Below, in pieces: positions 1-11,059 of a stretch of 64,000 bases of DNA (position 1 is its first letter; each line of letters starts with the position of its first letter). The notes under the pieces are model-generated. The model was given only the letters and a program-made list of their open reading frames with translations, searched no databases and was not told the origin of the DNA. The position numbers were made by a program, and so were the translations under genes. This DNA comes from Bolinopsis microptera (lineage: Eukaryota > Ctenophora > Tentaculata > Lobata > Bolinopsidae), in the NCBI RefSeq assembly GCF_026151205.1, contig NC_087076.1, forward strand, positions 11,012,902 through 11,076,901, in the 5' to 3' direction.

Positions 1-195
1 GGCGGCAGATCGGCAGATAATCTGCGAGGAAATTTGGTGCCTAAGAGAAAATTGTTTGAATACCTGACCTTTTAAAGAGAACCGCGAGAAATTTTAATCT
101 TTTTGGATGTGGGGATATTATGCATGACCAGCTTCGATACCAGTGAATAGTGATGTCATTACTTTCACATTCGTTTCGTACAGCTAGGCTGCTAG

Positions 196-681
196 GGGTC
201 GTTCACATATTACGTAATCAGCCGAGGGGGGGTTTCCAAATGCTTTCGGTTGATAACGGGGGTGGGGGGTTTGGTTGTTGATTACGTAATCAACATTTTC
301 TTTTTTACCCTCTAGATTGATAACAATTAAATAAATTGATTGATTCACAATTTTTTAATTCAAATTCCACTCAATTTCACTCTGATAGTGATAAAATTTA
401 GAAATTGATCGAATATCTGGCTATAATATTAAGTAGTTTAGAAGGTGCTTGGCCGGATATCATAGCAATATTTTCGGCTCATCATGATAGCATAATCAGG
501 GTAGCATGAAACGTAGAGAAAAAAGCAAAAGGGGGGTAGGGACTGGGGTCAGGCCCAGTCCCCACTGTACGTAATATTGCTATCAGGTGGGGGGGGGTTG
601 GGTCTTGATTACGGTTTATTACGGAGGGGGGAGGGGGATAAAATTTGCTAAAATATTGATTACGTTATATGTGAACGACCC
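196..681. mobile_element. MITE with GTTCACATATTACG terminal inverted repeats
   Basis: The left end reads GGGTCGTTCACATATTACG and the right end is its near-perfect inverse (GTTATATGTGAACGACCC). The interior is G-rich and non-coding. It interrupts the first unit of the 162-bp satellite: satellite sequence stops just before it and resumes just after it. No clear target duplication could be fixed. Related ends occur near 7832, 19249-19390 and 44040-44085, so this is a family. The superfamily is not assigned. Confidence 0.65.
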
Positions 682-694
682 ACTATCAGTTATC

Positions 695-1600
695 ACTTGA
701 CCTCATGACCTTTATTTTCTTAGATTATTTATAAAATTATTTTTTCAAGTATCCTCTCATTATTTTTTGGTTTAATATCTTTATTACTTCTTATCTACAC
801 ATCGATACCAGTGAATAGTGATCTCATTACTTTCACATTCGTTACGTACAGCTATCACATGACCTCATGACCTTTATTTTCTTAGATTATTTATAAAATT
901 ATTTTTTCAAGTATCCTCTCATTATTTTTTGGTTTAATATCTTTATTACTTCTTATCTACACATCGATACCAGTGAATAGTGATCTCATTACTTTCACAT
1001 TCGTTACGTACAGCTATCACATGACCTCATGACCTTTATTTTCTTAGATTATTTATAAAATTATTTTTTCAAGTATCCTCTCATTATTTTTTGGTTTAAT
1101 ATCTTTATTACTTCTTATCTACACATCGATACCAGTGAATAGTGATCTCATTACTTTCACATTCGTTACGTACAGCTATCACATGACCTCATGACCTTTA
1201 TTTTCTTAGATTATTTATAAAATTATTTTTTCAAGTATCCTCTTATTATTTTTTGGTTTAATATCTTTATTACTTCTTATCTACACATCGATACCAGTGA
1301 ATAGTGATCTCATTACTTTCACATTCGTTACGTACAGCTATCACATGACCTCATGACCTTTATTTTCTTAGATTATTTATAAAATTATTTTTTCAAGTAT
1401 CCTCTCATTATTTTTTGGTTTAATATCTTTATTACTTCTTATCTACACATCGATACCAGTGAATAGTGATCTCATTACTTTCACATTCGTTACGTACAGC
1501 TATCACTTGACCTCATGAACTTTATTTTCTTAGATTATTTATTAAATTATTTTTTCAAGTAGATCCTCTTATTATTTTTTGGTTCAATATCTTTGTACGA
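695..1600. repeat. 162-bp tandem satellite, about 5 units
   Basis: The phrase CGATACCAGTGAATAGTG recurs at 803, 965, 1127, 1289 and 1451, exactly 162 bp apart, with near identity between units. A diverged unit starts at 135 and is split by the MITE. Degenerate satellite-like sequence (TTTTCTTAGATTAT and following) continues to about 1780, right up to the first zinc-ribbon gene. The repeat may therefore have grown from that gene's 5' flank. Confidence 0.95.
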
Positions 1601-1856
1601 AGAAAAATGATTCTCGCGTAGACTTGTAATTTATAATTCTATCATTTTTGCAGTGGTTTATTATCTCCAACTGCCCAGCCCTGTACACTGTACAGTCACT
1701 AGACCTGTATTTTCTTAGATTATATTTTAGATATATTTTTTCGCGTATCCTCTTATTATTTTTGAGTTTCTTCTTTTCTGATTCAGTATATCAGCCTTTG
1801 TCAAACAATCCGGCCATAACACTTCGATTCGATAGGATTCAGTTAAACGTTAAGCT

Positions 1857-2069
1857 ATGTCAACTGCCACCCAAACGTTCGAGATCCAATGCACGAAATG
1901 TCACACGACCCGGAAGTTCACCATTCCCAGAAATGATTGCTATAGCGTTAAGGGGTTGATGAAGGGCAACGTTCCCTGCCTGACGTCTTGCAACGGAGGC
2001 ATGGAGCTCAGGAAATACGAAGAAGAAAGATTCAAAAGGATATACAGCACAATTTTAAAGAACCTATGA
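1857..2069 (+). CDS. small putative zinc-ribbon protein, paralogue A
   Basis: A single coding exon of 70 aa with no family I recognise. Cysteines lie at C12-x2-C15 and C41-x3-C45, a zinc-ribbon-like spacing. A basic/acidic block follows (MELRKYEEERF, then IYST) that is shared with four paralogues in the next 12 kb. It is the only family member on the plus strand and the shortest; it lacks the tryptophan before the first cysteine pair and the RRYP segment of the others. A splice acceptor (gattcag) ends 14 nt upstream of the ATG, so a non-coding 5' exon or trans-spliced leader is likely. AATAAA lies at 2138-2143. Metal binding is inferred and the function is unknown. Confidence 0.65.
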   Translation: MSTATQTFEIQCTKCHTTRKFTIPRNDCYSVKGLMKGNVPCLTSCNGGMELRKYEEERFKRIYSTILKNL

Positions 2070-2143
2070 ATCATGAAATCATTTCATGTCACCAAATTCG
2101 AAACCTTTTAATTATTTTTTGGTATGTGTATTTATAATAATAA

Positions 2144-3178
2144 ATTACGGTGACCATCGTCAGGACGGTGATTTAACCTGATTTTTAACGTAGTGACGAC
2201 GTTTTAAACATGATTTTTAATATTTTGACCATATTTCATTTCATGATATTTGACTTTCTGTTTGATGTACTATAAAATTGATAATCAAAGAAACTTATTT
2301 GCTTCTTACTTCAACTAATTACGTGATACAGCTAAACTTTACAAGCCTCAACAACCTGCACTATGCAATAGTTTGCTTAATGTGGTACGCTCGCTTCTTT
2401 CTTCAGATATACTGCACAGTAGGTAATGAAGTGATCGAGGAGTATAAGGCATAAGCAGCTGAAAATAATTTGTTAACTTCACTGTTCCTGTTCACGTATT
2501 ATATGGAACAGGACCATCAGTTCAGTACAATTTTGTCTTAAAATAATAATCGCAGGATTATGGAGGAGAGGCAAAATAGTGGAGCATGGACAGCATTAAT
2601 ACAATTATCGGATGAATCTGAATTAAATTATATACAGTAAACAAGTCAAATAGTTGTCTGAAAAGAAGGGAAAGTAGGGAAATGTTGTGATCAGATCAGT
2701 TTTGTAGTTCACTTATCTTATAAGATAAGTCCGAATATCCAATTAATAATAATAATTTATACTTGTTGCAGGTAATACTGTATCCTTGTTGTTAAATGAA
2801 ATAAGTACCAAACTGAAAGATATAACTTACGAAAGCTTCCCAAAATATATCGGGTATTATGGATATATTTAAGGTAAATCTCTCATATAAATTTCAAAAT
2901 TAACAATCTTCTCGTATTATACCATATTGTTTGGTTTATACGTTAAGATTCTGAGCTTTACCAGTAATCTAATATCAAATTATCATCATAAACGTAAATC
3001 GTTTTAATAAGACTCCGTAAGTAATATCCAAAGTAATTAGTAATTATTAAAATACACATCAAATATCACGTCTCTGCTCACTGTCTTTTCTGCCAAATCA
3101 GGTTGATTTCTATCGCTGGAAGAGTCATTGCAATAAAGCTTCAAACTCGCAATTGTTACTTGAAATTCCACGCATCTT
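2144..3178. other. intergenic, no gene recognised
   Basis: AT-rich sequence between paralogues A and B. Short open frames here have no recognisable motifs or splice support. Confidence 0.5.
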
Positions 3179-3421
3179 TTAACGTCTTATCAATATACCC
3201 ATTGTCCTTAACAGTGTACCGTAAACGAACAAGAACCTTTTCTCCTCGTGTCTTCTTAGCCGCATTTTTCCAGTGCACGAGGTGGCACAGCTTATTTTAC
3301 CGCTAAGCAGGTTCTGGAGATCTGACTTGGAGTTGGGGTATTTGCGGATTGTTGCAGAACCAGTCCTGGAACATCCTGAGCATTGTACCGGCCAGTTTAG
3401 GGTTACCGGGTGTCCGGCCAT
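3179..3421 (-). CDS. small putative zinc-ribbon protein, paralogue B
   Basis: An 80-aa single coding exon on the minus strand. It has the family pattern: a WPVQCSGC start, an IRKYPNSK segment, SCATSC as the second cysteine pair (C-x3-C subtype), then MRLRRHEEKRF and VYGT. The C-terminus is a short basic tail (ILIRR). A strong acceptor (ctctgtttcag on the minus strand) ends 8 nt upstream of the ATG. This implies an untranslated first exon or trans-splicing and supports this ATG as the start. Alignment to paralogues C-E needs little gapping, so coding status is well supported. Function is unknown; nucleic-acid or protein binding through a zinc ribbon is only inference. Confidence 0.7.
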   Translation of the reverse strand: MAGHPVTLNWPVQCSGCSRTGSATIRKYPNSKSDLQNLLSGKISCATSCTGKMRLRRHEEKRFLFVYGTLLRTMGILIRR

Positions 3422-3429
3422 GATGCTGC

Positions 3430-6400
3430 CTGAAACAGAGAGTTGGTTTTGATCTTTTTGAAGATACTGTAAACAAGCGTCAAGTGTTGATATTATGTGA
3501 TATCATGATGTGATAATATGAATATTTTGAATATTGGTAGCCATATTAGAATCATAATGGTGTATGTTCTCTTTATAGTCGCACATTATACATTAGTACG
3601 AAACTAAAAAAGCAGATACAACTGTTGATCGAAGAGCAGTTAAACAGTCCAGTAGCAAAGTGGGGGTTAAAGAATAAAACGATTACGCTCTAGTAATTAC
3701 AGCTGTGCACAATACACACGGTGTATCAAGCAGCATGCTCGGAATACCAAGCTAATTCGTGTAAGATATCGGAATTCTGCAAATTGCCGCTTTGTTGATT
3801 ATTACAGCTGCTGGCAGGCTCAAGGGCCAATCAAAAACAAGACCGATTGTTTCTAGATACATGTTTAAACTTAAAGAGTCACAGTATTTAGCTAGAAAAT
3901 TATCGACAACAATTGGCAAACTTGTTAACTTTTTTGAGAAGTAAAAGCTAGTGGCTTTGAAGTGTACGATCTGAAAACAATACATTTAATACAAGCAGCC
4001 GATATACGGTCTCTCGAGTAGAGTATCATTTATCACTGTCGAGCACTATCCCCTCCGCAGATTGGTTATTCTAAGCGACCAGGAATATTTGTTCAGATGC
4101 ACGGGTTACAACTTGCCAGTGGTTCTTAAAAGTCGAAGAAGCAGACTGAAGGTTTTAATAAGATTTTGATATTGAAAATAATGTAGTAACTGCATATAAT
4201 ATGGTAAATAGTAAATACTTTGGTAACTACTTTAGTAACTACATCACGCCATGTTTGCCAGACGCAAATTGCAGATCTGTACTCAACTTATAGTAATCGT
4301 AGTAGTACATAATATGAGTCACTGAATCGTTACACGCATATCATTGTTGCATAGAACGTAGCCGTATACATCTTTTATTGTAGAGATATCAGATAATGAA
4401 CTGTCGGAATTGCTCTCAAAGCAGACTCTCTTTTTGAAGTAATAAACGTATATATTATATCGATGTACGTATTTACATATCTACATAATAACAGATCTAT
4501 TATAAAGATCAAAGACCTAAGATTTGAGTGTGAACCTGAGCATTATCCTTCTTCATCTTCCAGTTTACTTCAAACGTTACACAAGTTACGACTAGCTTTG
4601 TTTGTAATTGTTATTATATAATTGTGTTACCTTGAGAAACACTCATCAATATATCGTCACAGCACAGAACGTTGCAACTCTTCTTCTACTTCAATAGGTA
4701 GACTGTGGGTGGGAGAGACCGGCAACAATACAGAGAATATAAAGACAGCAATTACACAAATGAGAGAGATTAAAGGAGCGTCATGACTCATCATATGACT
4801 CACTGGACTAAAACTGGCACTCAGCCAGGAATGTTAATATCATCACGGGAGGGAGGAGGGAGGGGGGGGGCCTTGCGAAGCAATATCGTTAAATTCCTGT
4901 CTACAATGGAGCGTAATTACGTATATAAAAGGTATTACGGTATAGCTGTGAAGTGTGCTGGTACACACAGAACAGACTTTACTAAACGATTTATGATCCT
5001 TTAAATTGTTACAAATTCCAATAACAAACAATAAAGCTGTCACAAGCTGCTATATTTTAAAAGTTTTAAAATAGCAGTCCGTAAGAATACACGAGCACTG
5101 TGTTTATCTTGAGGTACAACCAACTTGCAATGAAAATAACAGCAGAGACGTACCTTGATTAATACACAGGGTATATCTCGATATACTGTATACAGTATAC
5201 ACGCTATCCTTGGCAAATTACCAGTAACCACATTCAAGCCGTCAAGCGCTTATGATTAGCGGGAATGATCTAATACCGAAATGTATATTAATACCGAAAT
5301 GACAAATTACATTATCAGATCACTGCTACTAGATTAAATTCTAGTTCTGCTTTCTCATTTTTATTAGGTTATCAAATGGAATTCGTTGATTGGATACGTA
5401 ATGAGTATCAAATCCTGATTTTTGTTATGGTCTATATAACTTTGAATAGATTAGCTAGATTGAAATTGTGGACAACATTAAACATGCCAACCTCTATCAA
5501 TATCCATATTATCGGGCAGGTATCCGATAACACCCGGCACTTTTAAGTCTAATTATCTAAGTAGCAAAGGACCAAACGCTTAGCCAGCATACTAACGGCC
5601 ATCTGCTTCCGAAGTCGGGTTGGGACTATTCAAGTTAACTCCTCAATCCACCAAGTGGCAAAAATAGAGATTTGTGTTACATGAATACGTAGATTGGACA
5701 ACTTTCACTCTGGTTCATGTTTACCACCAAGTTTTATTCAGATATTACGAAGGTATTGTCCCACGTTATCGTAAGTCGCCTGGCTAAAGACTGAGAACAT
5801 TCCATATGTTTCTTCAGATTTTCACATGAATGTCACAGCTGTGGATTTGATGACTTCAGTTTCCGTGTGCATTAGTCGGTTAATCAATTGGGGAGTTTGG
5901 CTAGTTCAGCTCAATCTTTAGCGTTCACAGTTAATTTTACTGATTTATTTCTATTATTTTTTAGTTACATCATTTTATCATTTATCATGACATCATTTAT
6001 CATTATTTATTATTTAAAGCCGTTGGCTGGTTATATGTATGAACGATATTTCTAAGGATATTGACTTGAAAATAAGTCAAGACCCTGCAGTTGAAAGGAA
6101 AAAGGATAGAACCGTAGAAGTTGCTTAAATTAGCCTATCAGTATATTCAGCCACGTTTCAGTTACCGTTAACGCTGTTTTGGCAATAATGAAAGGTACGA
6201 CCGCGTGTTGTCAGACTAAATTGTATGCGAATTTTAGAAGAATAACAGTAATCTGATACATAAGATGAGAGCCCTATTTACCAGCTGACAGCTAACTCCT
6301 ACAGTTTTTAGTGCACCTGGTTGACAATTTTAGAGAGTTCAGTGTCAAATGGTAACTGAATAATAAGAATATGCCCTCTATCAACTTTTAAGGGTTGATA

Positions 6401-7254
6401 CTAGAATAGATATTAAATTTTAGACTTTGTATATTAAATCATGTCAGTCAGAGCTCCCATTTAAAAGATAAGACAATAAAATTCAATTCTAGTTTGCAAT
6501 GCAAAAGTGATGAATTAGCAGATTCAATCATTCTGACAAAAATCATTAAAATGAGCTACTCTACAAAACTGATTGAATAGTGATCAATCATTATGAGCTG
6601 CCAAACAAAAATGAATGATTTCACTTCAGAGACGATAGAAATCAACTGTTGTCCAAGTTGAAATGTGCTAACTGCTGCTTAAACAAATAAACATGTCGAT
6701 CTTAGTCCTAAAAAATGTCACATATTCTTGTCAACTGATACTTTAGTAGCAGCAAGTGTAGACTTAATGTTATTGTCAAAATCAAAACCACCGAAAACAA
6801 AGCAATTGGACTCACATTGCTTGATTTATTAAATTGGAAAAATCTTATTATTATTTAAAAATTTATTATCATTATTTAAAAACTTACTATTAAATCTGAA
6901 AGTAAGGAATTACAAATTGTTTCCTAAACATCACCCAATTCGAGAACAATCATTAAGATCTTGAACTTGTACCTATTATAACCTTCTGTTCTATGTACAT
7001 TTCGTTTACAAGTCATGCTTGATCTGTAAAACGGTTATATTATTATTATATGTAAAGGACGAATTAGCGTTAGTAAGATAGGAATGCAAGCTTTTCTAAT
7101 TTTTAAAGAGAAAAATTTAGTTTAATTTGGACATTACATTTTTGCTATCTATCAGAAATATGGATACTGCCTAATTTTGTGTTTGGGCTGTCAAGACTCA
7201 TACTCCAAACATTTGCCCTGAGAGATAATTTCTAGGTGAACTAAGAAACAAATC
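3430..7254. other. 3.8-kb gap, no gene recognised
   Basis: AT-rich, non-repetitive by eye. A G-rich run lies near 4855-4870. Open frames at 3752-5237 are short and show no motif, codon bias or splice support. I see no coding or RNA gene here. Confidence 0.4.
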
Positions 7255-7308
7255 TACCGGAAGAAAACGAACGAAAAGCTTTTCGTTAATTCATGTCGAG
7301 AAGTTCAG
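7255..7308. repeat. short repeat with 18-bp perfect palindrome, copy 1
   Basis: Contains AACGAAAAGCTTTTCGTT, a perfect palindrome, embedded in about 50 bp that recurs almost unchanged at 9586-9636. It lies about 100 bp downstream of paralogue C. It could be a transcript 3' hairpin, a protein-binding site or a MITE remnant; which of these is not determined. Confidence 0.7.
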
Positions 7309-7392
7309 GATGTGCCATGTGGCAAGCGCTTTTTACAAAATAAGATTAAACTGTGATAAAACGCGATTATCCGTCTCTACTGCTATGTTTGT

Positions 7393-7788
7393 TTAATGTT
7401 TTGCGAACAGTTTCTTGAAATTATCAGGTTTTTCGTCGTCACTTGATTCTTTTTTGCTTTGTCTGCTGAACATTCGAACTCTAACTTTATCTTCATCTTT
7501 GTTGTGTCCCCCGTCATGGTCATCATCATCGTCATCATCATCGTCACTCTTGCTGAACATACGCATACGACGTTTAGGCTTGACCTTTGCCATGGAACCG
7601 TAAACATACTCAAAGCGCTTCCTTTGGTGTTCTCTGAGAGTCATACTGCCGTTACAGGAACATTCCACATCTCCACCCAGTAACTTCTCAAGGCCTGCTT
7701 TGCAGTGAGGATACCTTTTGATCGTGTACCAGCTTCTCTTTAAACATCTCTCACATCGTACTTCCCAATTCAGAGTGGCATGTGACAT
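7393..7788 (-). CDS. small putative zinc-ribbon protein with acidic tail, paralogue C
   Basis: 131 aa, the longest family member. The N-terminal 65 residues carry the shared domain: NWEVRCERC, IKRYPHCK, ECSC (C-x1-C subtype), MTLREHQRKRF and VYGS. The C-terminal half is unique: a basic stretch (KPKRRMRMF), then a run of about nine aspartates encoded by GAT/GAC repeats, and a second copy of the short motif RMFS. The Asp run may be slippage-prone. An acceptor (ataattttcag) ends 13 nt upstream of the ATG. The acidic/basic tail resembles those of nuclear chaperone-type proteins, but no function should be inferred from that. Confidence 0.7.
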   Translation of the reverse strand: MSHATLNWEVRCERCLKRSWYTIKRYPHCKAGLEKLLGGDVECSCNGSMTLREHQRKRFEYVYGSMAKVKPKRRMRMFSKSDDDDDDDDDHDGGHNKDEDKVRVRMFSRQSKKESSDDEKPDNFKKLFAKH

Positions 7789-7831
7789 GATGGTTTACTT
7801 TCTGAAAATTATAACGGGTTCAATGTTCATT

Positions 7832-7930
7832 AGGGCTCGTTCACATATTTTTATTACGTAATCACTTTTTTGTGAATTGTTAACCCCCCTCCCTCCTCCG
7901 TAATCAGTTTTACACATAGCTATTGTGTTA
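7832..7930. mobile_element. partial GTTCACATA-type MITE
   Basis: GCTCGTTCACATATTTTTA followed by TTACGTAATCA matches the left end of the 196-681 MITE. A convincing inverted partner end was not found. It lies about 45 bp upstream of the start of paralogue C, inside the likely promoter or leader region. Confidence 0.45.
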
Positions 7931-7939
7931 AAATCACAC

Positions 7940-9585
7940 TAGGATATACATCTAGCAACCTCCTCCCCGAATTTTACGTGACGTCAAATTTATGACTCAG
8001 TATGAATTGGTCAATGAGCATTGGTCGTGAAGATTGGCAGCAATCATACCTACTAAAAGTACTCAGTGTGATTAAATAAACACAGATGTCTACTTAATTT
8101 TACTATTCTGTGGAGAAAATGTTATAGAAATTTACGGCAGACTTCTGGCTATTGGCCAATAAGGGGTGCTGCAGATAGACTGCACGAACAACAGAAGCAG
8201 TAAGGTCAATTTAAGGATAAACCCAACAATCCATGCTTTCTGGTTTAAATTTCACTAACGAAAATAATAAATATAATGACTGGTTCAACAAACAACAAAA
8301 CGTTTTCTGATTTGTGAGTAGGAAGAAAATCACGAACGGAAAATTCCACAATATCAGACTTCTGTGCATCTCAATCGCTAATTTCCTGTCTATTTCTAGG
8401 ATCGCAGACGAAGATTCAACAACAATGATCTAATCTTTCTTAACCTGATACAATTACAAGGACTCGGCTTAGCTATGTAGTTTCGCTTTTCGTTCCTTAA
8501 TTGATCATGGGATTGCGTAATGCACATCAAATTTTCCCAACTCTTTACTCTGTGCTACAATTTCACTAAACTGTCGTAATTTAATCTGGTTATATTTAAG
8601 GACCATTTTTAACAACAAAGAGAGAACGATAAGCTTTTAGATCAACATAGAATAGGTGGTAACTGGTAAGTGTGATCATACACTCACTACACGACACTGA
8701 CGTCAGGTCCCTGCACTGGCTGCTATTAATAGTTTTTGAAACATTTGAAGAGACGGGTATCGTCAACAGTATAGCCTTACTCGTTGTTATTCATTGGAGC
8801 TGGGTCTTTGCTAATAAATCAAGATGGACAAGCTCGATCTGTTCTTATCAAACTGCAAATCTTCAAGCTTCACAGTTTGAGAGTAGAGTTCTCAGTATCC
8901 TGTTGCTAACACACCATCTTCTACAACAGCTGCAACTATAACCATGAATCATAATTCTGGTACATACCAGGAATTGTGGAAGATACACGCAACGGAAATC
9001 CTTTGTAAGTCAAAGACAAAGCAAAGTTATGCCAGCTTCCAAAGCAACTACACATTATATGACATGCACAAATAGAACCAACAGTTCTGAAACAGATTTC
9101 GATTTAAGGGCCTGTCAGTAACTAATGCTATGACTGTTCGGAAACTCATGGTTGAATTCAAACATGAATAAGATATTGACTTTTTGATTATTTTTTCTTT
9201 CCTTTTTATTTTAATCGCTACTTATTCAAATTGGGAACATGTATCTTTTACACAACATTCAATACCGTCAAATGACTGTACACATTTTAATTGATGGACC
9301 TTCAAATTAAGTGCGTACAGTCATTTGACTCAAAGACTAAAAACACTACTGGCACAATATTATAATGTACATCACATAATTTAAACTTTAACCTAGATAA
9401 AAATACAGATCACGTCTTGCTACTCGTGACTATTTGCAGTCTTTACTGCTGATGTTGTCTCAGGCTGCAGGTAAAGAGCTCGTCTTCTCAGTTCTCACTG
9501 CACGTGATGTACTATAGATAGACAATAATCCTAATTACATTGCGGTTTTAATTTTCATCAGTTCCCCCGAGAGAATTTCTTTCTG
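7940..9585. other. gap, no gene recognised
   Basis: No recognisable product. The open frame at 8672-8941 (+) has no motif, and its frame is not supported by splice signals. Confidence 0.35.
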
Positions 9586-9636
9586 CCGGAAGAAAACGAA
9601 CGAAAAGCTTTTCGTTAGTTCATCGAGAAGTTCTTT
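9586..9636. repeat. short repeat with 18-bp perfect palindrome, copy 2
   Basis: Second copy of the 7255-7308 sequence: CCGGAAGAAAACGAACG, then the palindrome AACGAAAAGCTTTTCGTT, then GTTCATCGAGAAGTTC. The two copies differ by a few substitutions and one small indel. It lies 3' of paralogue D, at a distance of about 1.1 kb. Confidence 0.7.
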
Positions 9637-9960
9637 CTTGCAAAACTAAAAAAGAAAACTACATGCGAAAAATGTACAACTTCATAGGGAGCTCCCAATT
9701 TCAAATTTTGGGATTAAATGGCATTTACAATTAACAGCTAATTACCCGATTTAGATTTAAAATAAAGCGATATTGTTCATTTTAAAACCACATGCTCTCA
9801 TCAACAAGGTTTTGTTCATGCATCTGATCCAATTTAAGTGGTGATTTGTCTAATTTAGCTGCTCATTAGTCAATCTTGCGATATTCCCACATGATAGTCG
9901 TCATATATTTAATCAACCCAATTAAATGAATACCTTATAATATGGGTTTATCAAATCTTT

Positions 9961-10137
9961 ATGATGATGGAAAATTTTCGGTGGAGGTCGACACTCGACA
10001 GCCACATGTTGCAACGTCTAAAGAAGATCCTTCCACTGTTCAGACAAACGTCAGAGCTAAACCCGGGAGCTCGAAGGCACATATGCCAGATATGTCTCCA
10101 TGAATATCAGAAACTTTTGGCTTTTAGCCAACGATGA
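9961..10137 (+). CDS. possible 58-aa protein with a CxxC motif
   Basis: An open frame starting with three ATG codons encodes 58 aa, with a basic/hydrophobic stretch (LQRLKKILPLFRQTSELNPG) followed by ICQICLHEYQ. The composition looks protein-like and there is one CxxC pair. No second metal-binding pair, no splice acceptor upstream and no homologue are recognised. It could be an exon of a larger gene or chance. Confidence 0.3.
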   Translation: MMMENFRWRSTLDSHMLQRLKKILPLFRQTSELNPGARRHICQICLHEYQKLLAFSQR

Positions 10138-10767
10138 CAAGCTGTTACTGTAAGTCAGGTAGTCGACGTTTTGAAGAATAGAAGGGCATAATATGACTAT
10201 TACAAAGTGATTCGCACTTAACTGGCTAGTTGTAAACAAGTAGATAGTTTTGATAATCAGTTATTCGTTTTTTAAAAGTCATATATCCACTACCCACCGT
10301 GTACCCAGTCTCGTGTACTCATATAGTACGCAGTGGTAGGGACTCAAAATGTCCCAACCCAGCGACTCAAAACATTCCTTTATCCAAGACTCAAATAATA
10401 CACATCTTCTTAAATCAGATATTCAAAATATCGTACATTCTCATTTTCATTTACATAGTAAAAATTATGTGAAAGTATGCGGCTGACCTAAAATGGTGCC
10501 AAATTATGCGAAAAGTTTTGGAAATTGGCAAAACATGCGATATCGCGACCGCTGCAACATAAAAATTACCTCTGTCCTCTACCACGTTTAAAATTAAAGA
10601 ATATGATTTAACTCAAAATAAATCTATCAGAGACCAGAGGACAGGGGGAGTGTATGAAGTCTAACTCCTAGCCCAACTGGGGCGACCTGTCAAACATTTC
10701 TCTCGGTGTTTGTTTGCATAATATTGATAAAAGTTCTCATCGTTCATGACATCCTGGAATCTCGTCT

Positions 10768-11037
10768 TCAATCTTCATCGCTGAAGATTCTGATACCTTT
10801 GGACTGGCCTGATAAAGAAATACCCAGACTCCTCGCCACAGACCCATACACATACTTGAACCGCTTCTCTTCATGTTTCCTCAGAATCATGTTTCCAGCG
10901 CACGTGCACTCCACCTCACCGTTCAGCAGCTCTTCGATGTCTATCTTGCTGTCCGGATATCGTCTGATCTTGAAAATGCTCCTCTTGAAGCATTTGTTGC
11001 ATTCCACGGCCCAGAGCAGGCTCGCGCTCGCGGACAT
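10768..11037 (-). CDS. small putative zinc-ribbon protein, paralogue D
   Basis: 89 aa. The family domain is complete: LLWAVECNKC, IRRYPDSK, ECTC (C-x1-C subtype), MILRKHEEKRF and VYGS. The C-terminus ends in an acidic/Ile-Phe tail (IRIFSDED) resembling the RMF-acidic theme of paralogue C, so C and D look like closest relatives. An acceptor (tcatctcag) ends 14 nt upstream of the ATG. The gene is intronless within the coding region. No poly(A) signal is evident in the first 150 bp downstream. Confidence 0.7.
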   Translation of the reverse strand: MSASASLLWAVECNKCFKRSIFKIRRYPDSKIDIEELLNGEVECTCAGNMILRKHEEKRFKYVYGSVARSLGISLSGQSKGIRIFSDED

Positions 11038-11059
11038 GTTTGGATTTGTTCCTGAGATG

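Noticed and set aside
4783..5237. Overlapping open frames on both strands
   Set aside because: No motif, low-complexity G run inside, no splice or start support.
7415..7683. Plus-strand Ser/Leu/Ile-rich frames
   Set aside because: Antisense of paralogue C, produced by its GAT/GAC repeat.
8672..8941. 89-codon plus-strand frame
   Set aside because: Hydrophobic but motif-free; no acceptor near the start and no relation to neighbours.
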